Position numbers and translations under genes: made by a program. A stretch of 64,000 nucleotides of DNA from Methylobacterium radiotolerans JCM 2831 (lineage in GTDB: Bacteria; Pseudomonadota; Alphaproteobacteria; Rhizobiales; Beijerinckiaceae), in assembly GCF_000019725.1 (NCBI RefSeq), contig NC_010505.1:4449001-4513000 (forward strand). Reading direction: 5' to 3'. The notes below the pieces were generated by a model, which ran no database searches, was not told the DNA's origin, and saw only the letters and a list, made by a program, of their open reading frames with translations. Position 1 is the first letter of the stretch, and each line of letters opens with the position of its first letter. This document shows positions 7,423 to 17,326 of the stretch, piece after piece.

Positions 7423-9306
7423 TTACTTGGCGGCGTGCTGCGCGTACTCGCCGACGTTCGGGTCGTCGTACGGGCCCTTGCCGTCCAGCGAGAACACCAT
7501 CACGCCGCCGCCCATCTGGGTGTAGTTGGCGAGCTTCTTGAAGGCGCCCACCGCGCCGAGGCCGGCGGTCGGGTCGGCGAGGTCGAACACCAGGCCCACG
7601 CCCGGCCAGCCGCCGACGCCGTAGTAGATGGCGACGTACTGCGTGCCCTTGTGGGTGTAGGTGATCGGGTAGCCGATGGCGCCCGACGGCAGCTTGAACT
7701 TCCAGAGGAGGTCGCCGTTGTCGGAGTCGCGCGCCTTGATGAAGCCGTCCAGCGTCCCGTAGAGGACGAGGTCGCCGGCGGTCGCGGTGGTGCCGCCCCA
7801 GACCGCGAAGCGCTCCATCTTCTCCCAGTTGAACTTGCCGGTGATGGCGTTGTAGCTCTTGATCTGGCCGAGGCCCTCGTAGTTCTGCCGGTCACCCTTC
7901 GGGCCCGGATACATGTTCAGCGTCGCACCGACGAAGAACTGACCCGCCCGGTAGGGCAGCATGAAGGGCTCCCAATCCATGCAGATGTGGTTGATGCCCA
8001 TGTAGAAGGCTTGCCGCTTCGGATCGTAGGAATCGTGACCCTGGTTGTGGTAGCCCATCGCCGAGGGACAGATGTCCTTGGCGAGGTGGTCCATCCGGGT
8101 GCCGTATTCCGGATCGCGCACCGGCGTGCCCGTCTTCAGGTCCACCGACTTGAACACGTTGACGGTGTCGTCGATCTTGTTGGCCGAGACCAGCGTGCCG
8201 TCCGTCCGGTCGAGGGTGTAGACGATGCCGTTGCGGTCCGGGTGGGTGAGGAGCTTCCTCATCTTCCCGTCCTTGTCCTTCTGGTCGGACAGCATCATCA
8301 CGTTGACGCCGGCATAGTCCCACTCGTCGTGCGGGGTCTTCTGGTAGCCGAACTTCGCCTCGCCGGTGTCGGCGTCGCGGCCGAAGATCGTCATCGTCCA
8401 CTTGTTGTCGCCGGGACGCATGGTCTCGTTCCACGGCGCCGGGTTGCCGGTGCCGAAGTAGATCAGGTTGGTGCCCGGATCGTAGGCGTACCAGCCCCAG
8501 TTGGTGCCGCCGCCGATCTTCCAGGCGTCGCCCTCCCAGGTCGCGGTGCCGAGGCCCTTCTGGCCGTAATGGGCGTTGTGGATGTTGAAGTCCTTGGCGA
8601 GCAGCAGGTCCTCGTCCGGGCCCGTCGCGTAGGCGCGCCAGACCTGCGCGCCGGTCTTGACGTCGTAGGCGGTCAGGTAGCCGCGCACGCCGAGCTCGGC
8701 GCCCGAGGAGCCGATGATCACCTTGTCCTTCACCACGTAGGGGGCGATCGTGAGGGTCGAGCCGACCTTGATGTCGGAGTTCTCGACCTTCCACACCGTC
8801 TCGCCGGTCTGGGCGTTGAGGGCGGCGACGTTGCCGTCGAGCTGGGTCTTGAGGATCAGCGCCGGGGTCTTGCCGTCGCCGGGCCAGTAGGCGAGGCCGC
8901 GGTTGACGAGGTCGCAGCAGGCCACCGAGCGCGCGGCCGGGTTCTGCTTGGGCTTGTCCTGCCAGAGGATCTTGCCCGGATCGTCGAGGCCGAGGGCGAA
9001 GGTGTTGTTGGGGAACGAGGTGTGGATGTACATGACGCCGTCGACGACGAGCGGCGCGCCCTCGTGGCCGTTGAGCAGGCCGGTGGAGAACGTCCAGGCC
9101 GGCTTGAGCTGCTTGACGTTGCTCTTGTTGATCTGCGTCAGGTCGCTGTAATTGTTCGAGTCGTAGTTCTTACCGGGCATCACCCAGTTCTCGTCGCTCT
9201 TCGATTTCTCGATGAGCTTGTCGTTGGCCTGCGCCACGCCCGCCATGGCGACCGGCGCGAGCGCCATGATCGCCAATGCCGAGACGGAATTCCGGAGCCT
9301 GATCAT
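7423..9306 (-). CDS. mxaF: MxaF, PQQ methanol dehydrogenase large subunit (calcium type)
   Basis: A protein of 627 residues that oxidises methanol to formaldehyde in the periplasm using PQQ. The signal peptide ends at AQA|NDK (residue 27). With that offset the known active-site residues are all present: the vicinal disulfide Cys130-Cys131 (mature 103/104), Glu204 (177), Asn288 (261) and catalytic Asp330 (303). Position 332 is Ala (WDYAGVN), whereas lanthanide-dependent XoxF enzymes have Asp there, so this is the calcium enzyme. Repeated Trp motifs give the eight-bladed propeller. The start at 9306 follows GAGGAGACGCAGG; the frame stays open upstream but that part is the mRNA leader. Confidence 0.98.
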   Translation of the reverse strand: MIRLRNSVSALAIMALAPVAMAGVAQANDKLIEKSKSDENWVMPGKNYDSNNYSDLTQINKSNVKQLKPAWTFSTGLLNGHEGAPLVVDGVMYIHTSFPNNTFALGLDDPGKILWQDKPKQNPAARSVACCDLVNRGLAYWPGDGKTPALILKTQLDGNVAALNAQTGETVWKVENSDIKVGSTLTIAPYVVKDKVIIGSSGAELGVRGYLTAYDVKTGAQVWRAYATGPDEDLLLAKDFNIHNAHYGQKGLGTATWEGDAWKIGGGTNWGWYAYDPGTNLIYFGTGNPAPWNETMRPGDNKWTMTIFGRDADTGEAKFGYQKTPHDEWDYAGVNVMMLSDQKDKDGKMRKLLTHPDRNGIVYTLDRTDGTLVSANKIDDTVNVFKSVDLKTGTPVRDPEYGTRMDHLAKDICPSAMGYHNQGHDSYDPKRQAFYMGINHICMDWEPFMLPYRAGQFFVGATLNMYPGPKGDRQNYEGLGQIKSYNAITGKFNWEKMERFAVWGGTTATAGDLVLYGTLDGFIKARDSDNGDLLWKFKLPSGAIGYPITYTHKGTQYVAIYYGVGGWPGVGLVFDLADPTAGLGAVGAFKKLANYTQMGGGVMVFSLDGKGPYDDPNVGEYAQHAAK

Positions 9307-9674
9307 CCTGCGTCTCCTCGCCGGACTGCCACGCCGTTTGGCCTCACAGTCATCGTGGTGTTCATTCGACGGCGACACGACTTTCACCGACAAATCCGTC
9401 TCTAGCGTCGCGATATCCGGGCTGTTTCCAGTATTCGCTGAGCTTATAAAAGACTTATTATCGTTGTGCGCCGCTTGATTATTCGCACGGCTTGTAATGC
9501 GTGTCTTTGCAAAACGAAACATTTCTTTTCGGGATGATCCGGCAACAGAACACCGGAGATCTGGTAAGATCACGCGGGCCTTGACCGCGAGCCGGCCTTC
9601 ACCCCAGACAGGCCGGAGCGATGTGCGGGCGTGCGGGCCCCGAGCCGTCCGCCGACCCGTTCCGGGAGGACGCC
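9307..9674. other. Divergent control region between mxaF and a plus-strand protease gene
   Basis: This 368-base gap is clearly more AT-rich than its surroundings, especially 9430-9540. It holds the mxaF promoter and leader on the minus strand and, presumably, a promoter for the protease on the plus strand. One weak plus-strand candidate is CTTGAC near 9580. No gene is supported in it. Confidence 0.7.
9478..9507 (-). promoter_or_regulatory. Predicted mxaF promoter (AAGACA-N18-AATAAT)
   Basis: On the minus strand AAGACA (9507-9502) is followed, after 18 bases, by AATAAT (9483-9478). The mxaF promoter reported for M. extorquens AM1 has the same -35 hexamer, and its transcript starts about 168 bases before mxaF. 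Here initiation near 9471 would give a leader of about 165 bases. An AT-rich dyad (CGAAA...TTTCG, about 9513-9530) sits just upstream of the -35 and could bind an activator such as the MxbM-type response regulator. Confidence 0.65.
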
Positions 9675-10529
9675 ATGGGTCGTGTCACGGGCTGCGCGGC
9701 CCGCTCTCTGGCGCTGGCGGCCGGACTCGCGGCCGGGCTCGCCGCTGGACTGGCGGCCCGCCCGGCGTCCCCGGCCCCGGCGCCCGGGACCGGCGGGGAA
9801 CGCCGTCTCGCGGCGCTCTATCAGCAGGACGGGCGGCGCGAACTGACGGGGGCCGACCTGGACCGCTTTCCCGGCGCAGGCGTCCTGTGGTGCCGGCGCC
9901 CGGACGGGATCCCCCAGAAGGCCGCCGCCGCGTGGCTGATCGGGAGCCGGTCCCTCGTGCTGATGAACGCGCACAATTTCCGCAATCGACAACTGGAGGT
10001 CACCCGAACCGTCGCCGATTGCTACTTTCAGATCGCCGGCCGGAACTACGCCTTCGTGCCCGACGTCCTGGAACTCGGCGTCGAGCCCGAGGCCCGGCGC
10101 CTGCACATCACCGACGACTGGGCGCTGCTGCGCCTCTCCGAGCCGGCCGAGGCGCGGCCGCAGCCGATCCCGGACCCGCCCACCCTTCCGACCGGCGACC
10201 TGACGCTCCCGGTGACGATGGTCTCACCGGCCGGGCACGAGAACTACCGGGGCCAGAGCAGCCGGGAATCCTGCGCCGTCCGGCGGATCGATCCGCCGAG
10301 CGAGGGCGCGATCCGCCGCGCCCGCCACGATTGCAACGACGGCTACGGCGGATCGGGCTCGGGCCTGTTCGACGCGGAGGGCCGTCTCATCGCGATGCAG
10401 AGCGCGTCGCTCTCGATGAACCAGCGGCACGCCTTCGACATCGAGTTCCACTACGGCTCGGCGCTGCTGATCGAGGGCCGGCTCCACGAGGCCCTCAAGG
10501 CTCGGGCCCTCGAGACCCGGGACCGCTAG
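9675..10529 (+). CDS. Secreted trypsin-like serine protease
   Basis: A protein of 284 residues. A hydrophobic Ala/Gly/Leu-rich signal sequence covers about residues 8-35. The catalytic triad of chymotrypsin-fold proteases is visible: His in VLMNAHNF, Asp in TDDWALL, Ser in [10 protein letters not shown]. Cysteines in LWCRRP, ADCYF, ESCAV and HDCND could form disulfides, fitting an exported enzyme. The start at 9675 follows GGGAGGACGCC; an ATG 54 bases upstream lacks such a site. It is divergent from mxaF, but nothing in its sequence links it to methanol metabolism. The substrate is unknown. Confidence 0.8.
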   Translation: MGRVTGCAARSLALAAGLAAGLAAGLAARPASPAPAPGTGGERRLAALYQQDGRRELTGADLDRFPGAGVLWCRRPDGIPQKAAAAWLIGSRSLVLMNAHNFRNRQLEVTRTVADCYFQIAGRNYAFVPDVLELGVEPEARRLHITDDWALLRLSEPAEARPQPIPDPPTLPTGDLTLPVTMVSPAGHENYRGQSSRESCAVRRIDPPSEGAIRRARHDCNDGYGGSGSGLFDAEGRLIAMQSASLSMNQRHAFDIEFHYGSALLIEGRLHEALKARALETRDR

Positions 10530-10684
10530 CGCGGGCCGCCGGACTTGCGCGGGAATTCCGGTAAGCCCCCGGTAAGCAAGGCGGCGATTTCCGGACCTGT
10601 CCCGGGCGAAGTTCTCGACGGCGATGCGCCGGCACGGCAAAACTTAACGTTGAGCCACGAATCTGGTCCCGCGAGGGAGCCGGT

Positions 10685-12106
10685 ATGCCCGCTGTCGGAA
10701 CGTTCAGGGTCTGCGCGCCGGGACGGCCGCCGTTCGCGGCGGCCGTGGCAGAGGGCGTGGCCGAGGCGGTCGCGCTGCCATCCGTGCTCGTCACGATGCT
10801 GGGCAGCCTGATCGAGGCCTGGCCGCGGCAGATCTACACACAACCGCTGGTGACGACCCGCTTCCTCGGCCAGCGGACCACCTACGTCTGCGATCCCGGC
10901 CACATCCGCAGCCTGATGGTCGACCAGGCCGAGGCGCTGGAGCGGGAGCCGTTCATGCTGCGGGCGCTGGCCCCCGCCCTCGGCGCGGGGGTCCTCACCG
11001 CGGACGGAGCCCGCTGGCGCCGCCAGCGCAGGACCGCGATCCCGATGTTCCGCCCGGACCGGGTCCGGAGCTTCGTGCCGGCCATGGCCCGGGCCGCCGC
11101 CGCGACGCGGGCGCGCTGGCGCGACGCCGACCCGGCCGGGGCCGAGCGGGACATCCTGCGCGAGATGATGCGCACCGCCTTCGACGTCATCGTCGCCACG
11201 ATGGTCTCGGGCGATCCGCATCTGGAGGTCGAGCCCTTCGGGGCCGCGATGGACGCCTATCTCGGCCAGACCAGCTGGAAGATCGCCCTGGAGATGCTGC
11301 GGGCCCCGAGCTGGGTCCCGCATCCGGGAGCCCGGGCCGGGGCGGAGGCGGTGCGCTACCTGCGCGGCGAGGTCGCCCGCACGATCGCGCGCCGCCGGGC
11401 CCGCGGCGAGCCCGGCTCCGACCTCCTCGGCCTCCTGCTGCAGGCGCGGGATCCGGAGACCGGGGCGCCGCTCCCCGAGGCGAGCCTCGTCGACAACCTG
11501 CTGACCTTCGTGTCCGCCGGCCACGAGACCACGGCCCTGGCGCTGGCCTGGACCTTCCGGGTCCTGGCCGAGCACCCGGAGGTGGAGCGGCGCGTCGTCG
11601 CCGAGATGGCGCGCCTCGGCGACGATCTCGCCGCCGATCCCGAGGCCGCGGACCGGCTCCCCTACACCCGCCAGGTGCTCCTCGAGGTGATGCGCCTCTA
11701 TCCGCCGGCGCCGCTGATCGTGCGGCGGACACGGGCCCCGGTCCGGCTCGGGGACACGGTCGTGCCGGCCGGGCAGTCGGTCCACGTGCCGGTCTACGCC
11801 CTGCACCGGCACGCGCTGCTCTGGGACCGGCCGGAGGCGTTCGACCCGGACCGCTTCGCGCCGGAGCGGGCCGCCGCGCGCGACCGCTACGCCTACCTGC
11901 CGTTCGGCGCCGGCCCGCGGGTCTGCATCGGTATGAGCCTCGCCCTGACCGAGTGCCTCGTCATCCTGGCGACGCTGCTGCCCGCCTTCCGCCTCCGGCC
12001 GGTGACGGCCGAGATGCCGGCGGCGCAGTTCCGCGTGACCCTGCGGCCCAAGGGCGGCCTGACGATGAGGGTCGCGCCCCGCCCCGGGGCCGGCCATGTC
12101 GCCTGA
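10685..12106 (+). CDS. Cytochrome P450
   Basis: A P450 monooxygenase of 473 residues. The I-helix oxygen-binding motif AGHETT, the K-helix ExxR motif (EVMRLYPP) and the heme-binding loop FGAGPRVCIG with Cys414 as thiolate ligand are all present. There is no signal or membrane anchor, so it is a soluble cytoplasmic enzyme needing separate redox partners, none of which lie nearby. The substrate cannot be told. The start at 10685 is preceded by GAGGGAGCC. The 3' end overlaps the next gene by 11 bases, suggesting co-transcription with the GGDEF-EAL protein. Confidence 0.9.
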   Translation: MPAVGTFRVCAPGRPPFAAAVAEGVAEAVALPSVLVTMLGSLIEAWPRQIYTQPLVTTRFLGQRTTYVCDPGHIRSLMVDQAEALEREPFMLRALAPALGAGVLTADGARWRRQRRTAIPMFRPDRVRSFVPAMARAAAATRARWRDADPAGAERDILREMMRTAFDVIVATMVSGDPHLEVEPFGAAMDAYLGQTSWKIALEMLRAPSWVPHPGARAGAEAVRYLRGEVARTIARRRARGEPGSDLLGLLLQARDPETGAPLPEASLVDNLLTFVSAGHETTALALAWTFRVLAEHPEVERRVVAEMARLGDDLAADPEAADRLPYTRQVLLEVMRLYPPAPLIVRRTRAPVRLGDTVVPAGQSVHVPVYALHRHALLWDRPEAFDPDRFAPERAAARDRYAYLPFGAGPRVCIGMSLALTECLVILATLLPAFRLRPVTAEMPAAQFRVTLRPKGGLTMRVAPRPGAGHVA

Positions 12107-14594
12107 CATGACCGCGGACGCGTCCGGCCCGCCCGGCGCGATCGAGCCGACCGCGCGGCGGAGATCCTGGCCGGGCCGCGCGGCATCGCTGCTCGGCCGC
12201 CTCTGCGGTCCCGACGCCGACGACGCGCTGCCGAACCGCTACCGCCTGCAGGTGCGCGCGGGGCTCCTCGACGAGACGCTGAAGCTCGCCACCTACTCGG
12301 CGGTGACGCACCTGATCATCGCGCTGGCCGTCGCGTACTTCTTCTGGGGCTCGGCCTCGCACACCTACCTCCTCGGCCTGCTCGCCGTGGTCGCGGTGCT
12401 GATCGCGGCGGCGACCTACGCGACCTGGCTCTACTGGCGCACCCACGGCGACACCGCCTCGGCCGCCACCGTCCGGTGGGGTTGCCGGATCTCCGCCGGC
12501 CTGGCCTTCGCCCTGGGCCTCGCCTGGGCGACCCTGCCGGTCGTGCTGTTCGCCCCCTCCGGCGGCGACGCGCGGCTGCTCGTCGTCGCCATCGTGACCG
12601 GCCTGATCTCGGACGCCTACGTGGTCGGCCCGCTCCTGTCGGTCTCGTACCTGTTCGCGGTCCCGGTCATCGTCGGCAGCTTCGTCGGGCTGGCCCGGTC
12701 CGGGGAGCCGGTCGCGCTCAGCCTCGGCTTCCTGCTCGCGGTCTACGCGATCTTCGTGGTGACGAGCGTGAGGCGCATGAGCCGCCTGTCGCGCCAGCGC
12801 ATCCTCGACCGCGTGCGGGTCGGGGACCAGAGCGAGACGATCGGGCTGCTGCTCAACGCCTTCGAGGCGAATGCCAGCGACTGGCTGTGGGAGACGGACG
12901 GGACCGGGCGGTTCCAGCACGTCTCCACCCGGATGGCGGACGTGCTGGCCTGCCCGGTGCGGACACTCCAGCACGCCTCGTTCCCGGCGCTGCTCGCCGG
13001 CCGGGCCGAGGCCTCGCCCAAGGGCTCCCCCGAGATCTCGCCCGAGATCTCCCCCGAGGCCGATCAGAGCGCCGACCTGCTGGACCGCCTCCGGCGGGGC
13101 GTCGCCTTCCACCAGCACCTCATCGCCGTCGACACGCCGGCCGGCCGGCGCTGGCTCCGGCTGAGCGGCAAGCCGTTCCTCGATCAGAAGGGGCGCTTCG
13201 CGGGCTTCCGGGGTGTCGGCTCCGACGTGACGGAGGCCCGACGGGCGGAAGCGCACATCGCCTACCTGGCCACCCGGGATCCGATGACCGGGCTGTCGAA
13301 CCGGGTCATGTTCCACGACGTCGCGTCCGAGGTCTGCGCGGCCGCCGCGCAGACCTCGCCACAGGCTCCGGACGCGACGGTCAGCCTGCTCTACCTCGAC
13401 CTCGACGGCTTCAAGACCGTCAACGACAGCATCGGCCACGCCGCCGGCGACGCCCTGCTGGGGCAGGTCGCCGATCGCCTGCGCGCGCTGCTCCCGGCCG
13501 ACGCGCAGGCGTTCCGCCTCGGCGGCGACGAGTTCGCGATCCTGCAGCGCGGCCGGGACGGCGCGGCCGCGCGGGCCCTGGCCGAGGCCACGATCGGGGT
13601 CCTGCGCGAGCCCTACCTCATCGACGGCGTCCGGGCGGAGATCGGCGTCAGCGTCGGGATCGCCTGCGCCCCCGCGGACGCGACCGAGCCCGAGGACCTG
13701 CTCCGGAAGGCGGACCTCGCGCTCTACAGCGCCAAGCAGGGCGGCAAGGGGCGCTGGCGGGGCTTCGACCGCGACCTGGAGGTGCGCGTCCAGCGCCGGC
13801 ACGAACTCGACGAGGCGATGCGGCAGGCCCTCGCGGACGGCGAGATGGCGCTGCACTACCAGCCGCTGGTCGGCCTGCAGGACGGCCAGGTGGTGGGCTG
13901 CGAGGCGCTGCTGCGCTGGACCCGGCCCGGTCTCGGCCCCGTCTCGCCCGCCGAGCTGATCCCGATCGCCGAGGGAACGGGCTTCATCCTCGCGATCGGG
14001 CGCTGGGCCCTGCGGCGGGCCTGCGCGGAGGCGCTGACCTGGCCGGCGCGCCTGCGCGTCGCCGTCAACATCTCGTCGGTCCATTTCCGCCGGCCCGACT
14101 TCTTCGCCGACGTCGCGGCGGTGCTGAGCGAGACCGGCCTGGCGGCGGAGCGCCTCGAGATCGAGATCACCGAGTCGATCTTCCTGGCCAACACGCCGCA
14201 CGTGCTGGACAATCTCCGCGCCCTGCGGGCGCTCGGGGTGCGGATCGCCCTCGACGATTTCGGGACGGGCTACTCCTCGCTGAGCTACCTGACGCAGTTC
14301 CCGGTCGACAAGATCAAGATCGACCGCGCCTTCGTGCGCGACCTGAGCAGCCGCCCCGAATGCCTGACGGTGATCGAGGCGATCATGGTCATCGCCCGCG
14401 ACCTGCGCATCGACGTCACGGTGGAGGGCGTCGAGACCGAGCAGCAGGCCGAGCTCCTGCGGCTGCGGCGCTGCAACAGCGCGCAGGGCTTCCTGTACAG
14501 CCCGGCGCGGCCGCCCGAGGAGATCCCCGGCCTGATCGAGCGCCTGCCCCGGACGGCGCTCCCGGCGGAGCGGGCCGTCCGCGCGGTCGCCTGA
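12096..14594 (+). CDS. Membrane sensor with PAS, GGDEF and EAL domains
   Basis: A protein of 832 residues. An N-terminal region with about five to six membrane helices (65-225) comes first, then a PAS-like domain (about 250-395), GGDEF (about 400-560) and EAL (about 575-825). The diguanylate cyclase signature RLGGDEFA (near 474-481) is intact. The phosphodiesterase motif EALLRW (from 603), DDFGTGYSSL and EGVE are intact too, so both making and breaking cyclic di-GMP are possible. A 12-bp tandem repeat at about 13027-13060 encodes SPEI units in the PAS region. An alternative ATG at 12108 would remove the overlap with the P450 gene. Confidence 0.9.
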   Translation: MSPDMTADASGPPGAIEPTARRRSWPGRAASLLGRLCGPDADDALPNRYRLQVRAGLLDETLKLATYSAVTHLIIALAVAYFFWGSASHTYLLGLLAVVAVLIAAATYATWLYWRTHGDTASAATVRWGCRISAGLAFALGLAWATLPVVLFAPSGGDARLLVVAIVTGLISDAYVVGPLLSVSYLFAVPVIVGSFVGLARSGEPVALSLGFLLAVYAIFVVTSVRRMSRLSRQRILDRVRVGDQSETIGLLLNAFEANASDWLWETDGTGRFQHVSTRMADVLACPVRTLQHASFPALLAGRAEASPKGSPEISPEISPEADQSADLLDRLRRGVAFHQHLIAVDTPAGRRWLRLSGKPFLDQKGRFAGFRGVGSDVTEARRAEAHIAYLATRDPMTGLSNRVMFHDVASEVCAAAAQTSPQAPDATVSLLYLDLDGFKTVNDSIGHAAGDALLGQVADRLRALLPADAQAFRLGGDEFAILQRGRDGAAARALAEATIGVLREPYLIDGVRAEIGVSVGIACAPADATEPEDLLRKADLALYSAKQGGKGRWRGFDRDLEVRVQRRHELDEAMRQALADGEMALHYQPLVGLQDGQVVGCEALLRWTRPGLGPVSPAELIPIAEGTGFILAIGRWALRRACAEALTWPARLRVAVNISSVHFRRPDFFADVAAVLSETGLAAERLEIEITESIFLANTPHVLDNLRALRALGVRIALDDFGTGYSSLSYLTQFPVDKIKIDRAFVRDLSSRPECLTVIEAIMVIARDLRIDVTVEGVETEQQAELLRLRRCNSAQGFLYSPARPPEEIPGLIERLPRTALPAERAVRAVA

Positions 14595-14682
14595 GGGCGG
14601 CAGGGCCGGGATCCGGGTTGCCACGCGGGTGCCAACGGCTCTAGCGGGGGACGACCACGCGGAACCGGGACAGAGGCGCGCC

Positions 14683-15636
14683 ATGCCCAAGGTCGTCATC
14701 AGCGAGTTCATGGACGAGGCCGCGATCGCGGCCGAGCTCGCCGGCCTCGACGTGGTGTACGATCCCGGCCTCGTCGACCGGCCGGAGGACCTCGCCGCCG
14801 CCGCCGCCCGGGCCGACGCCCTGATCGTGCGCAACCGGACGCAGGTCCGCGGCGCCCTGCTCGACGCCGCCCGCGACCTCACGGTCGTCGGCCGCCTCGG
14901 CGTCGGCCTCGACAACATCGACCTCCCCGCCTGCCGGGCGCGCGGCATCGCGGTCTACCCGGCCACCGGCGCCAACGACGGCGCGGTCGCCGAGTACGTC
15001 ATCGCCTCCGCGCTGCTGCTCCTGCGCGGCGCCTACGGGGCGAGCGCCGCCGTCGCCGCCGGCGCGTGGCCGCGCAACGCCCTGATGGGCCGCGAGATCG
15101 CCGGCAAGCGCCTCGGCCTCGTGGGCTTCGGCGCGATCGCCCGCGAGACCGCCCGGCGGGCGGCGGCGCTCGGCATGGCGGTCGCCGCCCACGACCCGTT
15201 CGTGGCCGCGGACGACCCGGCCTGGACCCAGACCTGGACCCCGGCCTCCGGCCCGGTGGAACGGACCGCCCTCGACGCGCTGATCGCCGGCAGCGACGTG
15301 CTCTCGCTGCACGTGCCGCTCACCGACGCGACCCGCGGCCTGATCGACGCGGCGGCGCTGGCGCGGATGCCGACGGGCGCGATCCTGATCAACGCCGCCC
15401 GGGGCGGCATCGTGGACGAGGCGGCCGTGGCCGCCGCGCTGCGCTCGGGCCATCTCGGCGGCGCGGCGCTGGACGTGTTCGAGCGCGAGCCCCTCGACCC
15501 GGCCGCCGGCGCCGTGTTCGCGGGCGTGCCCAACCTGATCCTGACGCCCCACATCGCCGGCGTGACCCGGGAATCGAACGTGCGCGTCTCCGCCGTAACC
15601 GCCGCGGCCGTCCGCCGCCACCTCACGGAGCGCTGA
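14683..15636 (+). CDS. D-2-hydroxyacid dehydrogenase, (S)-sulfolactate dehydrogenase-like
   Basis: A NAD(P)-dependent dehydrogenase of 317 residues. The Rossmann motif is LVGFGAIA. The catalytic set Arg (NAARGGIV), Glu (EREPLD) and His (LTPHIAG) is complete. The N-terminus VISEFMDE and the block IVRNRTQVRGALLDAA resemble the SlcC (S)-sulfolactate dehydrogenases, as far as I recall that family, rather than SerA; there is no regulatory ACT domain. The neighbouring sorAB genes oxidise sulfite, the product of sulfolactate breakdown, which fits. The start at 14683 follows CAGAGGCG. A general phosphoglycerate or glyoxylate reductase remains possible. Confidence 0.75.
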   Translation: MPKVVISEFMDEAAIAAELAGLDVVYDPGLVDRPEDLAAAAARADALIVRNRTQVRGALLDAARDLTVVGRLGVGLDNIDLPACRARGIAVYPATGANDGAVAEYVIASALLLLRGAYGASAAVAAGAWPRNALMGREIAGKRLGLVGFGAIARETARRAAALGMAVAAHDPFVAADDPAWTQTWTPASGPVERTALDALIAGSDVLSLHVPLTDATRGLIDAAALARMPTGAILINAARGGIVDEAAVAAALRSGHLGGAALDVFEREPLDPAAGAVFAGVPNLILTPHIAGVTRESNVRVSAVTAAAVRRHLTER

Positions 15637-15734
15637 ATGCGGGGGATCTGGGCCTTTCGGCCGGAGCGGGCTATCCACGGGAGCCGGCCGCGCGGGGACC
15701 GGGACGTCCGGTGCGGGCCGGGAAGGAGCAGAGG

Positions 15735-16943
15735 ATGACCGATCCGGCACGGCGGGCCTTCCTGAAGAGCGCCGCCCTCGGCGCCCTGGCGGCGGGAAGC
15801 GGCCTGCGGCCGGCCCGCGCCGACGAGGCGGCGCAGCTGCCCTTCGGCAACGGCGAGCGCCCGCTCGTGGCCTATCCGGGCAAGCGGCCGCTGCTGCAGA
15901 CCACCGCCCGGCCGCCCCAGCTGGAGACGCCGTTCGCGGTCTTCGACGCGGGCGCGATCACGCCGAACGACGCCTTCTTCGTCCGCTACCACCTCGCCGA
16001 CATCCCCCTGGAGATCGATCCCGAGGCGTTCCGGCTGAACGTCGGCGGCCACGTCGAGCGGCCGGCCTCGTTCAGCCTCGCGGAGCTGAAGGCGCTGCCC
16101 GGCGGGACCGAGATCGTCGCGGTCAACCAGTGCTCGGGCAATTCCCGCGGCTTCTTCGAGCCGCGCATGGCCGGCGGCCAGCTCGCCAACGGCGCCATGG
16201 GCTGCGCCCGCTGGACCGGCGTGCCGCTGAGGACCGTGCTGGATCGGGCCGGCGTGAAGGCCGGGGCCGTGCAGGTCGCCTTCAACGGGCTCGACCGCCC
16301 GGTCCTGCCGGAGACGCCGGACTTCGCCAAGGCGCTGACCCTCGACCAGGCCGGCGACGGGCAGGTGCTGCTCGCCTGGGGCATGAACGGCGCGGATCTG
16401 CCATGGCTCAACGGCTACCCGCTCCGCCTCGTCGTGCCCGGCTATTACGGGACCTACTGGGTCAAGCACCTCGACACGGTCACGGTGCTGGACAAGCCCT
16501 TCGAGGGCTTCTTCATGAAGACCGCCTACCGCATCCCCGACAATGCCTGCGCCTGCACCGAGCCCGGTCAGGCGGCCGCCGCCACGGTGCCGATCGGGCG
16601 CCTCAATGTCCGGTCGTTCCTGACGAACCTGACCGACGGCGCGCAGGTGAAGGCCGGTCCGGTCGCCCTGCGCGGCATCGCCTTCGACGGCGGCTCGGGC
16701 ATCAGGGAGGTCGCGGTCTCGACCGACGACGGCGCCACCTGGACTCGGGCCGCGCTGGGCGGGGATCTCGGCCCCTACGCGTTCCGGACCTGGTCGCTCG
16801 CGACCGCGCTCACGCCCGGCGCCCACGCGATCCGGGTGCGGGCCACCGCCAACGACGGCAGCACCCAGCCGACGACGTCGCGCTGGAACCCGTCCGGCTA
16901 CATGCGCAACGGCGTCGAGACCACCCGGGTGCGGGCGGCGTGA
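15735..16943 (+). CDS. sorA: SorA, sulfite dehydrogenase molybdenum subunit
   Basis: A protein of 402 residues of the sulfite oxidase family. The Tat signal starts with ARRAFLKSAA and ends near residue 32. The molybdopterin domain contains the molybdenum-ligand Cys133 in VNQCSGNSRG, and a C-terminal dimerisation domain (about 290-402) has RGIAFDGGSGI. The enzyme oxidises sulfite to sulfate in the periplasm and hands electrons to the SorB cytochrome encoded directly after it. The start at 15735 has the ribosome site AAGGAGCAGAGG. The absence of a fused heme domain is as expected for SorA. Confidence 0.93.
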   Translation: MTDPARRAFLKSAALGALAAGSGLRPARADEAAQLPFGNGERPLVAYPGKRPLLQTTARPPQLETPFAVFDAGAITPNDAFFVRYHLADIPLEIDPEAFRLNVGGHVERPASFSLAELKALPGGTEIVAVNQCSGNSRGFFEPRMAGGQLANGAMGCARWTGVPLRTVLDRAGVKAGAVQVAFNGLDRPVLPETPDFAKALTLDQAGDGQVLLAWGMNGADLPWLNGYPLRLVVPGYYGTYWVKHLDTVTVLDKPFEGFFMKTAYRIPDNACACTEPGQAAAATVPIGRLNVRSFLTNLTDGAQVKAGPVALRGIAFDGGSGIREVAVSTDDGATWTRAALGGDLGPYAFRTWSLATALTPGAHAIRVRATANDGSTQPTTSRWNPSGYMRNGVETTRVRAA

Positions 16944-16966
16944 GCGCGAACGGGAGGACCAACGGG

Positions 16967-17284
16967 ATGCGGGCGCTCGTGCTCGGCGCGGTGATCGCGG
17001 GTCTGACGGCCGGCGCGGCCTGGGCGGCGCCGCGGACCTACACGCTTCCGGACCCGACCGCGCAGCTGCGGCCCCCGACGGACGGGGGCCTGACCGCGGG
17101 CTACGAGGCGGCGCAGGCCAATTGCCAGACCTGCCACTCGGTCGACTACATCGCCACGCAGCCGCCCGGGCGCGGGAAAGCCTTCTGGGATGCCGAGGTG
17201 GCCAAGATGATCAAGGCCTACCACGCCCCGATCGAGCAGGCCGACGCCGGCGCGATCGCCGCCTATCTGGCCAGAACCTACTGA
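16967..17284 (+). CDS. sorB: SorB, sulfite dehydrogenase cytochrome c subunit
   Basis: A small protein of 105 residues: signal peptide to about residue 22 (AWAAP), then a monoheme c-type cytochrome with CQTCHS (Cys53, Cys56, His57). A Met in KMIKAY probably serves as the second axial ligand. It forms the heme subunit of the SorAB sulfite dehydrogenase. ATG 16967 follows GGGAGGACC; a GTG at 16940 overlapping the sorA stop would add nine residues before the signal and is less likely. It is the last gene of the plus-strand group. Confidence 0.92.
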   Translation: MRALVLGAVIAGLTAGAAWAAPRTYTLPDPTAQLRPPTDGGLTAGYEAAQANCQTCHSVDYIATQPPGRGKAFWDAEVAKMIKAYHAPIEQADAGAIAAYLARTY

Positions 17285-17326
17285 GGGTCGGACGGGCGGC
17301 TCGAACGGACGCCCGATCCCGCCGCG

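Noticed and set aside
7423..9306. Possibility that the dehydrogenase is lanthanide-type XoxF
   Set aside because: Ala332 replaces the extra Asp of XoxF, and mxaI, found only with calcium enzymes, follows in the operon.
11961..14948. A 995-residue open frame on the minus strand
   Set aside because: It is antisense to the GGDEF-EAL gene, whose domains are fully recognisable. The antisense product is Arg/Gly/Ala-rich low-complexity sequence, as expected in high-GC DNA.
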